NCBI GenBank assembly: GCA_964647825.1
Contig: CAZYJL010000003.1
Span: forward strand, 177,959-241,958
DNA length: 64,000 bases
Direction: 5' to 3'
From: VFKI01 sp964647825
Lineage (GTDB): Bacteria; Pseudomonadota; Gammaproteobacteria; DSM-16500
Positions 18,469 through 27,930 of the stretch are shown piece after piece. The position numbers and the translations under genes were made by a program. The notes beneath the pieces were generated by a model that was given only the letters and a program-made list of their open reading frames with translations, did no database searches and was not told where the DNA came from. Each line of letters starts with the position of its first letter. Position 1 is the stretch's first letter.

Positions 18469-19368
18469 CCCATCTGCATCACGTATCCATGGATGAAACT
18501 CTTTTAACCCAACTGCCAGTGTCTCTTTATGTTGCGATGCGGACGTCGCTGAATGAAAATCACCTAGCGCTAACACATACCAATCACGGCCAAGATGTTT
18601 TGTATGATAAATCTTTGCGGAAGCATTCTTCGCCAAACCCAAGCGATCACGCAATGACTTTACATCTGCTAAATAATAACTGCCATAAAATTGCAACGTA
18701 TAATGTCGTTTCCCCACAGACACAACTTTATTCGGTACGCGCAGCGTATTCGGAATCGGTTTTTTAACAGGTACAGGTTGGCGTATCGGTTGTAAAATAG
18801 GTCTGATTTTTTTCATTGGTTCAGGCTTTGTCAAAGGCGCTGGACGAATAGGCCGATTGAGATCACTTGGGCTTGCGGGTGTCCTTGGTTGTAATTGCGC
18901 AATCGTAGGGTGTTTTTTGTTTGACGGTGCTGATAAAGAATGCGTTGCTTCTGGCAAAATACGTGTCATGGCTTGATCAGGATAAACAGGCGTTGCTTTG
19001 ACAGGATAGGTACGCGGCAAGCGTGCCTTTTGCCCACGCTGCATATCTTCATGATGAATACGATCTAATGCTTCAAAGGCTGGCGCATAATGCTGAGCCG
19101 CTGCGCGCTCAATCCACATTAAGCCTGAAGAGGTATCTTGTGTCACACCAAGGCCATAATAATACATGTAACCAATGGCATACTCTGCCTCCGGACGACC
19201 CGCACGCGCAACAGGTAATAACGTACGAAACGCTAAAAAATAATCATTCGACTCAAACGCCACTTTACCCGCTTGCAATTCCGACGACATATGTGGAGAC
19301 GTACAACCCGCTGACACTAACAAAGCAAGAAGCACTAAACACAATCCTACCCAAGAACGGCATTGCAT
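18454..19368 (-). CDS. Lipoprotein with Sel1-like repeats and C-terminal SPOR domain
   Basis: This 304-residue protein has a lipoprotein-type signal (hydrophobic 6-20, then SAGC with Cys22; Ser at -3 is slightly unusual). Residues ~33-105 hold Sel1-like repeats (AEYAIGYMYYYGLGV, then WIERAAAQHYAPAF). A Pro/Lys-rich linker follows, and then a SPOR domain (~215-300, from HYTLQFYGSYYLADV, with RDWYVLALGDFHSA). SPOR domains bind glycan strands lacking stem peptides, typically at the division site. I infer an outer-membrane lipoprotein contacting septal peptidoglycan, DamX/RlpA-like in role but not in sequence. It lies 2 bp after the GspC-like gene on the same strand, probably co-transcribed. Confidence 0.8.
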   Translation of the reverse strand: MQCRSWVGLCLVLLALLVSAGCTSPHMSSELQAGKVAFESNDYFLAFRTLLPVARAGRPEAEYAIGYMYYYGLGVTQDTSSGLMWIERAAAQHYAPAFEALDRIHHEDMQRGQKARLPRTYPVKATPVYPDQAMTRILPEATHSLSAPSNKKHPTIAQLQPRTPASPSDLNRPIRPAPLTKPEPMKKIRPILQPIRQPVPVKKPIPNTLRVPNKVVSVGKRHYTLQFYGSYYLADVKSLRDRLGLAKNASAKIYHTKHLGRDWYVLALGDFHSATSASQHKETLAVGLKEFHPWIRDADGLMRV

Positions 19369-19370
19369 AA

Positions 19371-19925
19371 TTACTCCTCCGGCAAAGATGCTGGCTTACT
19401 TTTCCACTGAAGTGATGAACGTTGTAACGTCAATTTTTCTAACCGTCCGCCATTATCTAATACAACACTATCGCGGTGAATTGCTTGGACTCGTACACCG
19501 GAAGCAGATAACGTATCACCAATCCCATACACACGCGCAGGTCCACCTGCTTCAGAAATCGTTACTTTTGAAAATTTCTCTGGTACTGCTTCAATAATGC
19601 CCGTTAACTGTAATTCAAGATGAGTACCAGGTAAATTTGCCGCTGGTTGATCTGGCTGCCCAAAGAGATGCATCGTCGGTATGCGATCAATCTCTAAACG
19701 AATCGTTGAGCGATTATCTGATAATGTTTTCACAGCAGCTGTTGACTCAGATAACTCGCTCGATTCACGCCAAAATTGCATGAATTGCCACAAAGTCATT
19801 ACTAATAATAGAACAACAACGCCAAGCGCAGCCCACGCAGCGCGTCGATTAGCAGATAGCAACCGCATACTATCCACCAACGTCCCCATACCAAAAAAAC
19901 CCAATGACATGACCATGTCTTTCAT
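19371..19925 (-). CDS. GspC-like type II secretion inner-membrane protein
   Basis: This 184-residue protein has one membrane segment (~30-52) after a short cytoplasmic N-terminus and a periplasmic region with the GspC homology-region pattern: IPTMHLFGQ, then LELQLTGIIEA, AGGPARVYGIGDTL, and VVLDNGGRLEKLTL. GspC links the inner-membrane platform of type II secretion to the secretin GspD. The protein stops after the homology region, with no room for a PDZ or coiled-coil domain, as in the shorter GspC forms. No other gsp gene is in the window, and separate gspC loci are known in Legionella-type genomes. It is paired with the SPOR lipoprotein. An alternative reading is a PilP-like protein. Confidence 0.7.
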   Translation of the reverse strand: MKDMVMSLGFFGMGTLVDSMRLLSANRRAAWAALGVVVLLLVMTLWQFMQFWRESSELSESTAAVKTLSDNRSTIRLEIDRIPTMHLFGQPDQPAANLPGTHLELQLTGIIEAVPEKFSKVTISEAGGPARVYGIGDTLSASGVRVQAIHRDSVVLDNGGRLEKLTLQRSSLQWKSKPASLPEE

Positions 19926-20020
19926 GCGTTTAGTGGCACTCTCAAGGTTGCAATAGCACTCATCTTACTGCTTCCCTCGTATAGATACCAATAGCTGAAA
20001 AAAATTATATTTTTTTAGTC

Positions 20021-20045
20021 ACTACTCAGGTAGTCAGGGATTTTT
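20021..20045. repeat. Solo arm fragment of MITE family M
   Basis: The stretch from ACTCAGGTAGTCAGG into ATTTTT repeats the outer arm of the MITE at 43490-43674. No matching opposite arm lies nearby. It sits between leucine dehydrogenase (3' end) and the GspC-like gene (5' end) and looks like a decayed or recombined remnant. Confidence 0.5.
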
Positions 20046-20066
20046 ATAAATAATTCACATAACAAA

Positions 20067-21128
20067 TCAGGCAATTGCAAAAATCTTCTCACGGGCAATC
20101 GCTTCTGCCACGTCATTGGTTGCCAAATTTTCTTGTTGTGACTTCGTAAAAATAGTCATCAACGTATGATAAATATTCCCGACTAATTCAGTAGCAATCG
20201 CGGCATCATCATGATCATAAAGTGCAGCGACATAAATTAACCCACCGGCATTAATCACAAAATCGGGGGCATATAAAATACCGCGCTCATGTAATAACTT
20301 TGCAAAGCGCCGATGCGCTAACTGATTATTGGCAGACCCTGCCACAATTTTTACCTGTAACGACTCAATCGTTTTTAAATTCAATACCGCACCCAACGCA
20401 CACGGCGCAAAAACATCTGCTGGCACAGCATAAATCGCGTCAGGAACAACAGTTGCCACGCCAAATTCACGCACACAGCGTGCCAATGCCTCAGCATTCA
20501 CATCACACATTGTCAAACGGGCGCCACGTGCAGATAACTCTTTTGCTAAAAAATAACCCACATGTCCTGCACCTTGAATCGCTACATGTACATCATTTAA
20601 TGACTCTTGGCCCAAATGAAAATGCACCGCTGCTTCAATACCACGACAGACGCCTAATGCTGTATGCGGTGACGGATCCTGTGCAATACCCGATTGCGTT
20701 GTACAGGTCACATGGGGGGTTCGTTCACGAATCATATCCATATCAGCAGGCGACGTCCCACTATCCACCGCCGTGATATATCGGCCATCCAGACTATGCA
20801 CAAACTCACCAAATGCATGAAAATAGGCACGACGGTCAGTAATGATTTTAGGGCGAATCAACACGGCTTTCGCGCCACCATGCGGCATATGATTAATAGC
20901 TGCTTTGAAACTCATCATATGGGCCAAACGCAAGGCATCTTCCAAGGCAGCATCAGTTGAAGGATAAGAAATTAATCGACACCCACCAATCGCGGGCCCA
21001 AGTTTCAAACTATGAATGGCAATAATTGCTACAAGACCTGTGGCATGATCAAATCGAATATGCACTTCGCCAAAACGCATAAAATCAGCATAACGAAACA
21101 ATCCATCTAGCGCAGTACGTTCCTTCAC
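20067..21128 (-). CDS. Leucine dehydrogenase (Glu/Leu/Phe/Val dehydrogenase family)
   Basis: The enzyme deaminates branched-chain amino acids to 2-oxo acids with NAD. Visible features are the substrate region GPAIGGCRL, the catalytic Lys stretch MSFKAAINHMPHGGAKAV, the AVDSGTSPADM region, and a Rossmann motif AIQGAGHVGYFLAKEL followed by the C-terminal PDFVINAGGLI. The frame is open to a TTG at 21191, but a GTG at 21128 has a strong GGAGAGG site 5 bp upstream and gives 353 residues, the usual length. This would feed amino acids into energy metabolism, which suits an intracellular bacterium. Valine or phenylalanine as main substrate cannot be excluded. Confidence 0.88.
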   Translation of the reverse strand: MKERTALDGLFRYADFMRFGEVHIRFDHATGLVAIIAIHSLKLGPAIGGCRLISYPSTDAALEDALRLAHMMSFKAAINHMPHGGAKAVLIRPKIITDRRAYFHAFGEFVHSLDGRYITAVDSGTSPADMDMIRERTPHVTCTTQSGIAQDPSPHTALGVCRGIEAAVHFHLGQESLNDVHVAIQGAGHVGYFLAKELSARGARLTMCDVNAEALARCVREFGVATVVPDAIYAVPADVFAPCALGAVLNLKTIESLQVKIVAGSANNQLAHRRFAKLLHERGILYAPDFVINAGGLIYVAALYDHDDAAIATELVGNIYHTLMTIFTKSQQENLATNDVAEAIAREKIFAIA

Positions 21129-21255
21129 GCATCCTCTCCAAAAAGTAAACACGTATGCACTGTTGTACGCTTGCAGATGGAAGGAAGTCAATTGCTAGAA
21201 AGTAAAAAGCAAACTAAATTAGTTTCTAAAAACCAACTGAATAGGTCTAATAAGT

Positions 21256-22395
21256 TTACATTATGCTGCAACGCCGAAATTTAGGCTTGCGATTCTTAAA
21301 AGTATCTTCAGATTTTTTTTCTTCCGCAGCAGGTGATGGTGGGGGTGAACTAACAGCATGAGAAAACATACCAAATTGCTTCACACTGACGCTGCTTATT
21401 TTCTCTTTTTTATCAGCTTGCACAAAAAGGTTATCTAATACACTATCCTGCGCAACCCGTACTTTTTGCTCGTCCTGAACGAGCCTAGTATCATACCCTT
21501 TTCTTAATGCATGATCATAAACGTAATAAGCATTCTCAATCGCTTTCGAAAACTGCTCCTCTGTATAAACCAGAGCCGGTCTCACACTACGCATATTTCG
21601 CAACAACTGATGAATTTTCTCTGCAGATTTTGCCGGATCATCATATGCGAAAATTTCATCGCAATGTTTTAAAATTTCTAACGTAAGAATAAAATGTCCT
21701 GTCCGACCAACACCCGCCGCACAATGAACAAAAATATTTTCTTTTAGTGACAGTTGATACAGTTGCCATAGTTTTTCTTTTAATTTGACGCTTTCTTCAC
21801 GATATAAAGTTTCTGGAAAAAACTTCAAATAAGAATTATCGTTTAATGTAAATATTGTCACGTCAACTTCAGCACGATCACTAATACGACTTTCTATCAT
21901 TATTTTTGACAACACAATTTCTTCTGGGCATGTCTGATGACCAGAAACTGTGGTATGAACCTTGCCACTTATGCGCTTAACTGACACCGCATGATCATCA
22001 CTTTTTATTAGACGCTCACGCAAGCAATAATCGAAACAATCTTGATGCACATGTATTTCATAAGCCATGCAATCAACCAAAGCGACGATTTGCTTAATTG
22101 GGCAAGAAGGATTTAGAGCGGTTGATTGAATAAATTCCTTAAATGTATCAACACGAGGGCCGTGTCCGGCAACGAAGTTTGTTCCAGGAATACGAACGGC
22201 ATCGTAATTCGGAAAGCAATCGTCTTTTTTATATAGATGACCGCTCTTTACAAACCAATCATCACCTGAAAAATTTAGAAAACTGATCTCAACCAATTCA
22301 CGATTTTTTTTTAATTGTTCTGTAAAAATGTCAGCATTTTTTTTACCAGGAATAAATTCTTTCTCTGCTATCTTAATGATTTCAGAAACCTTCAT
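21256..22395 (-). CDS. Eukaryotic-type protein tyrosine phosphatase effector with C-terminal CaaX box
   Basis: The start is ATG at 22395 (AGGGA upstream); the frame extends to 22419, and residue numbers here count from 22419. The PTP signature loop is VHCAAGVGRTG with His232, Cys233 and Arg239. Earlier, FPNYDAVRIPGTNFVAGHGP fits the family's substrate-recognition and YINA-like stretches. Later, RPALVYTEEQF fits the Q-motif. A clear WPD loop is not visible; FFPET near 200 may replace it. The last residues are KPKFRRCSIM: a basic stretch followed by Cys-Ser-Ile-Met, a farnesylation-type CaaX box. I infer a translocated phosphatase anchored to host membranes by host prenylation. It lies 51 bp after atpC on the same strand, the slot often occupied by glmU. 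Confidence 0.82.
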   Translation of the reverse strand: MKVSEIIKIAEKEFIPGKKNADIFTEQLKKNRELVEISFLNFSGDDWFVKSGHLYKKDDCFPNYDAVRIPGTNFVAGHGPRVDTFKEFIQSTALNPSCPIKQIVALVDCMAYEIHVHQDCFDYCLRERLIKSDDHAVSVKRISGKVHTTVSGHQTCPEEIVLSKIMIESRISDRAEVDVTIFTLNDNSYLKFFPETLYREESVKLKEKLWQLYQLSLKENIFVHCAAGVGRTGHFILTLEILKHCDEIFAYDDPAKSAEKIHQLLRNMRSVRPALVYTEEQFSKAIENAYYVYDHALRKGYDTRLVQDEQKVRVAQDSVLDNLFVQADKKEKISSVSVKQFGMFSHAVSSPPPSPAAEEKKSEDTFKNRKPKFRRCSIM

Positions 22396-22446
22396 CGTCT
22401 TTTCCCTAAGAAATTTCACAAATCAATAAAAATCCGAAGCAGAATA

Positions 22447-22872
22447 TTACTTTATTTTCTCACGTAATTTTTGAATCGTACGTAATTGCGCAATCGCTTC
22501 CGCTAATTCTAATGTGGCTTTTGCTAAATCCACTTCTGAATTTCTTTCCTGTAACACTTTCTCAGCACGTTCACGTGCAGCTTGGGCTTGCGCTTCATCC
22601 AATGATTCTGCACGAATAGCGGTATCTGCTAACACGGTGACAACAAAAGGCTGCACTTCCAACATACCGCCTGATAGATAAAATGTTTCTTCCTTACCAT
22701 CTGGAAACACAGCACGAATATTTCCGGGACGTAACGTTGTGACCAACGGTGTATGCCCCGGCGTAATACCCAATTCACCCATTTCACCGGTCACGAATAA
22801 CATCGCAACCGTATCAGAAAATAAAGCTTTTTCTGCGCTAACAATCTCTAGACGTAACGCCGCTTTCATCAT
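22447..22872 (-). CDS. atpC: ATP synthase epsilon subunit
   Basis: Epsilon couples the F1 rotor to the c-ring and inhibits ATP hydrolysis. The 141 residues show the N-terminal beta-sandwich (LEIVSAEKALFSD, GELGITPGHTPLVT) and a helical C-terminal hairpin (AQAQAARERAEKVLQ). The start overlaps the atpD stop by 4 bp (ATGA), indicating coupled translation. It is the last gene of the ATP synthase operon. Confidence 0.96.
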   Translation of the reverse strand: MMKAALRLEIVSAEKALFSDTVAMLFVTGEMGELGITPGHTPLVTTLRPGNIRAVFPDGKEETFYLSGGMLEVQPFVVTVLADTAIRAESLDEAQAQAARERAEKVLQERNSEVDLAKATLELAEAIAQLRTIQKLREKIK

Positions 22873-24299
22873 GCCTTCTGTCCTGCTTGCAACGTTTTTG
22901 CTTTTTCAATAACTTCATCAATTGAACCAACCATATAAAATGCTTGTTCAGGCAAATGATCGTATTCGCCCGCGACAATACCTGCAAAACCGCGAATCGT
23001 TTCTTTTAATGGCACATAACGTCCGGGCGTGCCGGTAAAGACTTCAGCAACAAAGAAAGGCTGCGAAAGAAAACGTTGAATTTTACGTGCGCGCGTCACA
23101 GTTTGACGATCTTCTTCCGATAATTCATCCATACCAAGAATCGCAATAATGTCTTTTAATTCACGATAACGCTGCAACGTTTTTTGTACCGCCAACGTTG
23201 TATCATAATGCGCTTGCCCAACGACTAATGGATCCAACTGACGACTTGTCGAATCCAGTGGGTCAACCGCTGGATAAATACCTAATTCTGCAATTTGCCG
23301 CGATAACACGACCGTTGCATCTAAATGCGCAAACGTCGTGGCAGGCGATGGATCCGTTAAATCATCCGCAGGCACATAGACCGCTTGCACAGAGGTAATC
23401 GAACCCTTACGTGTTGAGGTAATCCGTTCTTGTAATGCGCCCATTTCTTCTGCCAACGTCGGTTGATAACCCACTGCAGAAGGAATACGACCCAATAATG
23501 CAGACACTTCTACACCAGCCAGTGTGTATCGATAAATATTATCAATAAACAACAACACATCACGGCCTTCATCACGAAAGTTTTCCGCAATGGTTAATCC
23601 TGTTAATGCAACACGCAAACGATTACCTGGTGGTTCATTCATTTGGCCATACACTAACGAGACTTTATCCAAGACGTTGGATTCTTTCATTTCTAAATAA
23701 AAATCATTCCCTTCACGCGTACGCTCACCGACACCAGCAAACACAGAATAACCACTATGCTCAATCGCAATATTACGAATTAATTCCATCATATTGACGG
23801 TTTTGCCCACACCGGCACCACCAAATAAACCGACTTTACCGCCTTTTGCAAATGGACAAACTAAGTCAATCACCTTAATACCGGTTTCTAACAATTCAGT
23901 CGATGGTGCTTGCTCAGCAAAAGAAGGGGGGGAACGATGAATCGGCAAATACTGATCTGTCTCAACAGGCCCTTGCCCATCAATCTCTTGACCCAACACA
24001 TTCATAATGCGGCCCAATGTCGGCTTGCCAACCGGCACACAAATTGGCTGCCCAGTATTTTCAACCGGCAAGCCACGTGACAAACCATCCGTCACACCCA
24101 TAGCAATGGTTCGCACCATGCCATCACCCAGTTGTTGTTGTACTTCTAGAACGAGTGGTGCTTCGCCCTGCTTCTTTCGTGTTTCATCCTGCACCTTGAG
24201 TGCATCATAAACGCGTGGCACAGCGCCCTCAGGAAATTCCACGTCAACTACCGCGCCAATAATTTCTGCGATATGTCCCAATTTCGTTGCTGCACTCAT
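22869..24299 (-). CDS. atpD: ATP synthase beta subunit
   Basis: Beta is the catalytic subunit of F1. The P-loop GGAGVGKTV, the signature PSAVGYQPTLAEEMG, and the GERTREGNDFY stretch are present. The frame is open to 24320, but the ATG at 24299 (MSAATKLGHIAEIIGAV) has GAGGGCG upstream and fits family starts, giving 476 residues. It is followed by atpC with a 4-bp overlap. Confidence 0.96.
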   Translation of the reverse strand: MSAATKLGHIAEIIGAVVDVEFPEGAVPRVYDALKVQDETRKKQGEAPLVLEVQQQLGDGMVRTIAMGVTDGLSRGLPVENTGQPICVPVGKPTLGRIMNVLGQEIDGQGPVETDQYLPIHRSPPSFAEQAPSTELLETGIKVIDLVCPFAKGGKVGLFGGAGVGKTVNMMELIRNIAIEHSGYSVFAGVGERTREGNDFYLEMKESNVLDKVSLVYGQMNEPPGNRLRVALTGLTIAENFRDEGRDVLLFIDNIYRYTLAGVEVSALLGRIPSAVGYQPTLAEEMGALQERITSTRKGSITSVQAVYVPADDLTDPSPATTFAHLDATVVLSRQIAELGIYPAVDPLDSTSRQLDPLVVGQAHYDTTLAVQKTLQRYRELKDIIAILGMDELSEEDRQTVTRARKIQRFLSQPFFVAEVFTGTPGRYVPLKETIRGFAGIVAGEYDHLPEQAFYMVGSIDEVIEKAKTLQAGQKA

Positions 24300-24407
24300 G
24301 TCTTCGCCCTCTGTCATCACCTAGTTTGTTTTTTTACTGACGTTTCATTTCGCTTTTTAAGCACTCGCTCGTAAAAAAACAAAGTAAAAATATAAAAATA
24401 TAAAAAA

Positions 24408-25283
24408 TTAAACCGCTGCAGCACCCGCCACAATTTCAGATAATTCTTGGGTAATTGCCGCTTGACGCGCTTTGTTATATGCCGTCGCTAGACTATTAAT
24501 GAGATCAGTGGCATTTTCAGTCGCATTCTTCATCGCAATCATCCGAGCCGCTTGCTCACACGCAATATTTTCAACCACCGCACGATACACTTGTGATTCG
24601 ATATAACGTGTCAATAATCTATCTAATAAATCTTTGGCATTATCTGGCTCATAAATATAATCCCAATGATGCTGCAACTCTGTCTCATCTGAAGGCACCA
24701 ATGGTAATATTTTTTGAATCACTGGTTCTTGTTTCATGGTATTCACAAAACGATTCGAACAAAGATATAGCGCATCAATCCGCTCATCTGAATGCTCTGA
24801 TTTGAATGCCGACAACATCACACGCACAACACCGGTAATATCTGTCAATGCGGGTGCATCACCCAGATGATCACGCTGCGCGAGCACATTGCCACCCACC
24901 CGCCGAAAGAACCCTTCGGCCTTACGGCCAATTAGACTTAAACTAATGCCAGCAGACTGCTCTTTCCACTCTCGAATTGCGCCAATCGTTGCTCGCAACA
25001 AAGCACTATTTAAGCCACCACATAAACCGCGATCCGTTGTCACCACAATGAAACCAACACGTTTGACTTCGCGCGTTGCCAAAAATGGATGTTGATACTC
25101 AGGACAAGCGCGCGCCAAATGCCCAATCACTTGCTGAATTTTTTCTGCGTAGGGTCTCGCCTGCAACATGCGCTCCTGCACTTTTCGCATTTTACTGGCA
25201 GATACCATTTCCATGGCACGCGTAATCTTCTGCGTATTTTTAATACTGCGAATTTTGCCGCGTATTTCTTTTGCTATCGACAT
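24408..25283 (-). CDS. atpG: ATP synthase gamma subunit
   Basis: Gamma is the rotating central shaft of F1. The 291 residues start MSIAKEIRGKIRSIKNTQKIT and end with the conserved C-terminal helix RQAAITQELSEIVAGAAAV, both diagnostic. GLCGGLNSALLR in the middle is also typical. It lies between atpA and atpD; the 108 bp separating it from the atpD start is AT-rich and holds no gene. Confidence 0.96.
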   Translation of the reverse strand: MSIAKEIRGKIRSIKNTQKITRAMEMVSASKMRKVQERMLQARPYAEKIQQVIGHLARACPEYQHPFLATREVKRVGFIVVTTDRGLCGGLNSALLRATIGAIREWKEQSAGISLSLIGRKAEGFFRRVGGNVLAQRDHLGDAPALTDITGVVRVMLSAFKSEHSDERIDALYLCSNRFVNTMKQEPVIQKILPLVPSDETELQHHWDYIYEPDNAKDLLDRLLTRYIESQVYRAVVENIACEQAARMIAMKNATENATDLINSLATAYNKARQAAITQELSEIVAGAAAV

Positions 25284-25298
25284 GGCAACCCTCTCGCT

Positions 25299-26849
25299 CT
25301 AGCGACAAAAATCTTTGCGGAAGGATTCGATCTGCGTGCGATATATCTCAGCAATCGCATCATCAAATAAGCCTGTCTCACCAATTTTTTGGATTAATTC
25401 AGCATGCTGTTCGCGGAAAAGTATTAATAATTCGTGCTCAAATGTAGCAATTTTCTCGAGAGGCACATCATCGAGATACCCTTTATCTGCCGCAAATAAA
25501 ATCAACGCCATTTCTGCAACAGGCATCGGACAATATTGTTTTTGCTTCATCACTTCCATGATGCGCTGTCCACGTTCAAGTTGTTGACGTGTGGCTGCAT
25601 CTAAGTCTGACAAAAATTGCGAAAACGCAGCGAGCTCACGATATTGTGCTAATGCAAGACGCACACCACCGGCTAATTTCTTAATAATTTTGGTTTGCGC
25701 AGCACCACCGACACGCGAAACAGACAACCCAGCATTAATCGCTGGACGGAATCCAGAATTAAATAAATCGGTTTCTAGAAAAATCTGACCATCGGTAATC
25801 GAGATCACATTGGTTGGCACAAACGCTGACACGTCACCGGCTTGTGTTTCAATCACAGGTAATGCAGTTAACGACCCTGTTTTACCTTTGACAGCGCCAT
25901 TTGTCATTTTTTCTACGTATTCCACATTCACACGCGCAGCACGTTCTAATAAACGTGAATGCAAATAAAACACATCGCCAGGATACGCTTCACGACCGGG
26001 TGGACGACGCAATAATAACGAAATTTGACGATAAGCCCACGCTTGACGGGTTAAATCATCATAAATCACTAAAGCATCTTCACCTTTATCGCGAAAATAC
26101 TCACCCATCGAACAACCGGCATACGGCGCAATAAATTGTAACGCTGCTGCTTCAGCAGCGGTGGCTGCCACCACAATCGTATGGGCCATCGCACCATGTT
26201 CTTCTAATTTACGCACCACCGCAGCAACCGAAGACGCTTTTTGTCCAATCGCCACATAGATACATTTAACGCCCGTTCCACGCTGATTAATGATTGCATC
26301 AATCGCAATGGCTGTTTTACCTGTTTGACGATCGCCAATAATCAATTCACGCTGCCCACGCCCAATTGGCACCATCGCATCAATCGATTTAATCCCAGTT
26401 TGCAAGGCTTGCGACACAGGCTGACGCTCAATCACACCAGGCGCAACTTTTTCAACAGGAGATGTGGCGGTTGCTTCAATTGCTCCTTTCCCATCGATAG
26501 GATGACCCAGTGCGTTCACTACGCGACCCAATAAAGCTTCGCCCACCGGCACTTCTAAAATGCGCCCCGTACATTTGGCTGGCTGACCCTCTGCCAACGT
26601 ATCTGTTTTCCCTAGGATAACAGCACCAACCGAATCACGCTCAAGATTCAATGCCAAGCCGTAGATTCCACCAGGAAACTCAATCATTTCACCTTGCATC
26701 ACATCTGCAAGACCATGAATCCGCACAATGCCATCTTTCAGGCTAACAATTGTGCCCTGTGTGCGCATTTCCGGAGAAATATCGAATTGTTGAATGCGTT
26801 GCCGAATGAGCTCACTGATTTCTGAGGGACTTAACTGCGCAAATTGCAT
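25299..26849 (-). CDS. atpA: ATP synthase alpha subunit
   Basis: Alpha is the regulatory nucleotide-binding subunit of F1. The 516 residues contain the P-loop GDRQTGKTA, the signature PAINAGLSVSRVGGAAQ, and DLDAATRQQLERGQR. The N-terminus (PSEISELIRQRIQQF) is typical for the delta/b-interacting segment. It starts 18 bp downstream of the atpH stop on the minus strand. Confidence 0.97.
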   Translation of the reverse strand: MQFAQLSPSEISELIRQRIQQFDISPEMRTQGTIVSLKDGIVRIHGLADVMQGEMIEFPGGIYGLALNLERDSVGAVILGKTDTLAEGQPAKCTGRILEVPVGEALLGRVVNALGHPIDGKGAIEATATSPVEKVAPGVIERQPVSQALQTGIKSIDAMVPIGRGQRELIIGDRQTGKTAIAIDAIINQRGTGVKCIYVAIGQKASSVAAVVRKLEEHGAMAHTIVVAATAAEAAALQFIAPYAGCSMGEYFRDKGEDALVIYDDLTRQAWAYRQISLLLRRPPGREAYPGDVFYLHSRLLERAARVNVEYVEKMTNGAVKGKTGSLTALPVIETQAGDVSAFVPTNVISITDGQIFLETDLFNSGFRPAINAGLSVSRVGGAAQTKIIKKLAGGVRLALAQYRELAAFSQFLSDLDAATRQQLERGQRIMEVMKQKQYCPMPVAEMALILFAADKGYLDDVPLEKIATFEHELLILFREQHAELIQKIGETGLFDDAIAEIYRTQIESFRKDFCR

Positions 26850-26867
26850 ATACCATTACCTTAACGT

Positions 26868-27434
26868 CTAAAAGATGCCTGAAACAAAACCCATCATACG
26901 GCTTAGCTTGCCTTTGACGGAGCCATCCATTACTAAATCACCTGCCGTGACCACAATGCCACCCAATAACGATTCATTGATTTCACAAACAAGCTCGACA
27001 CGGCGAGCCAATTTTTTTGTCAATGCGTTTGCTAATTTCACTCGATACGTCTCATCCAAGGGCACAGCAGAAACAACACGCACTGTTTGTACTTTTTCAA
27101 ATGCTTCGCGCTGTAATTGAAACAAACGTGAAATTTCCGGCAAGACAATCAATCGATGATAAGCAGACAAGAGCGAAATAAAATTCTTCTGCTGATCACT
27201 CAATGCAGCGCCTAACACATCCACATAAAATTGCTGCATACGCTGAGAATCTTGATGCGGTTGACTCAACAAGTACTGAACCCGTTTATCCAATGTCACT
27301 GTTGCTGCAGCAGCCAATACATTTGCCCATGAAGCCAACGCGTCAGTGCGCACCGCTTCTTCAAACACAGCAGTCGCATAAGGCCTTGCGAGCATCGTCA
27401 TTTGCTGTTGATTCATTGAATGTATCGAATTCAT
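26868..27434 (-). CDS. atpH: ATP synthase delta subunit
   Basis: Delta joins F1 to the peripheral b stalk. The 188-residue frame shows LARPYATAVFEEA at the start of the conserved region and a C-terminal LLGGIVVTAGDLVMDGSVKGKL. The ATG at 27434 overlaps the atpF stop (ATGA), supporting that start, although Met at residue 12 or 14 would better match typical lengths. Confidence 0.93.
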   Translation of the reverse strand: MNSIHSMNQQQMTMLARPYATAVFEEAVRTDALASWANVLAAAATVTLDKRVQYLLSQPHQDSQRMQQFYVDVLGAALSDQQKNFISLLSAYHRLIVLPEISRLFQLQREAFEKVQTVRVVSAVPLDETYRVKLANALTKKLARRVELVCEINESLLGGIVVTAGDLVMDGSVKGKLSRMMGFVSGIF

Positions 27435-27901
27435 AATTCAGCCACAAATTCATCAAGCAAATCTTTCTGCGCTGAAACATCCAAATGCCGGCGCAAAATT
27501 TTACCAGCACCCGCAACCGCTAATTCCGCGAGCTGCGTACGCAATACCTCACGTGTTTGACTCACCTCACTGGCAATATCATCACGTGCACGTTCAAGTA
27601 TTTTTTGGCCTTCCTGTTTCGCGTGTTCTTTTGCTTCTTCCAACATTTTTGTCGAGCGCTTATTTGCATTCTCAATAATATTGGACGCTTCAACGCGCGC
27701 ATTACGTAGCATTTCTACAATACGATGCTCGGCTTGTTGCAACTCACGCTGACTACGCTCCGCCGCTTGCAAGCCCGCAGCAATTTTCTTTGCCCGTTCC
27801 TGCATCGCATTCGTAATGGGTGGCCAAACATATTTCAACGTAAACCAAACGAGCACCGCAAATGTAAGCAGCTGCCCAAATAGGGTTGCATTAATTTCCA
27901 T
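27431..27901 (-). CDS. atpF: ATP synthase b subunit
   Basis: The b subunit forms the peripheral stalk. The 156 residues have one N-terminal membrane helix (FGQLLTFAVLVWFTLKYVWPPI) and then a long charged coiled coil (AAGLQAAERSQRELQQAE and onward). This is the standard form encoded by a single gene, without a b' partner. It overlaps atpH by 4 bp. Confidence 0.95.
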   Translation of the reverse strand: MEINATLFGQLLTFAVLVWFTLKYVWPPITNAMQERAKKIAAGLQAAERSQRELQQAEHRIVEMLRNARVEASNIIENANKRSTKMLEEAKEHAKQEGQKILERARDDIASEVSQTREVLRTQLAELAVAGAGKILRRHLDVSAQKDLLDEFVAEL

Positions 27902-27930
27902 GCCCCTTTCCTCTCTTAACCTGCGCCTGT

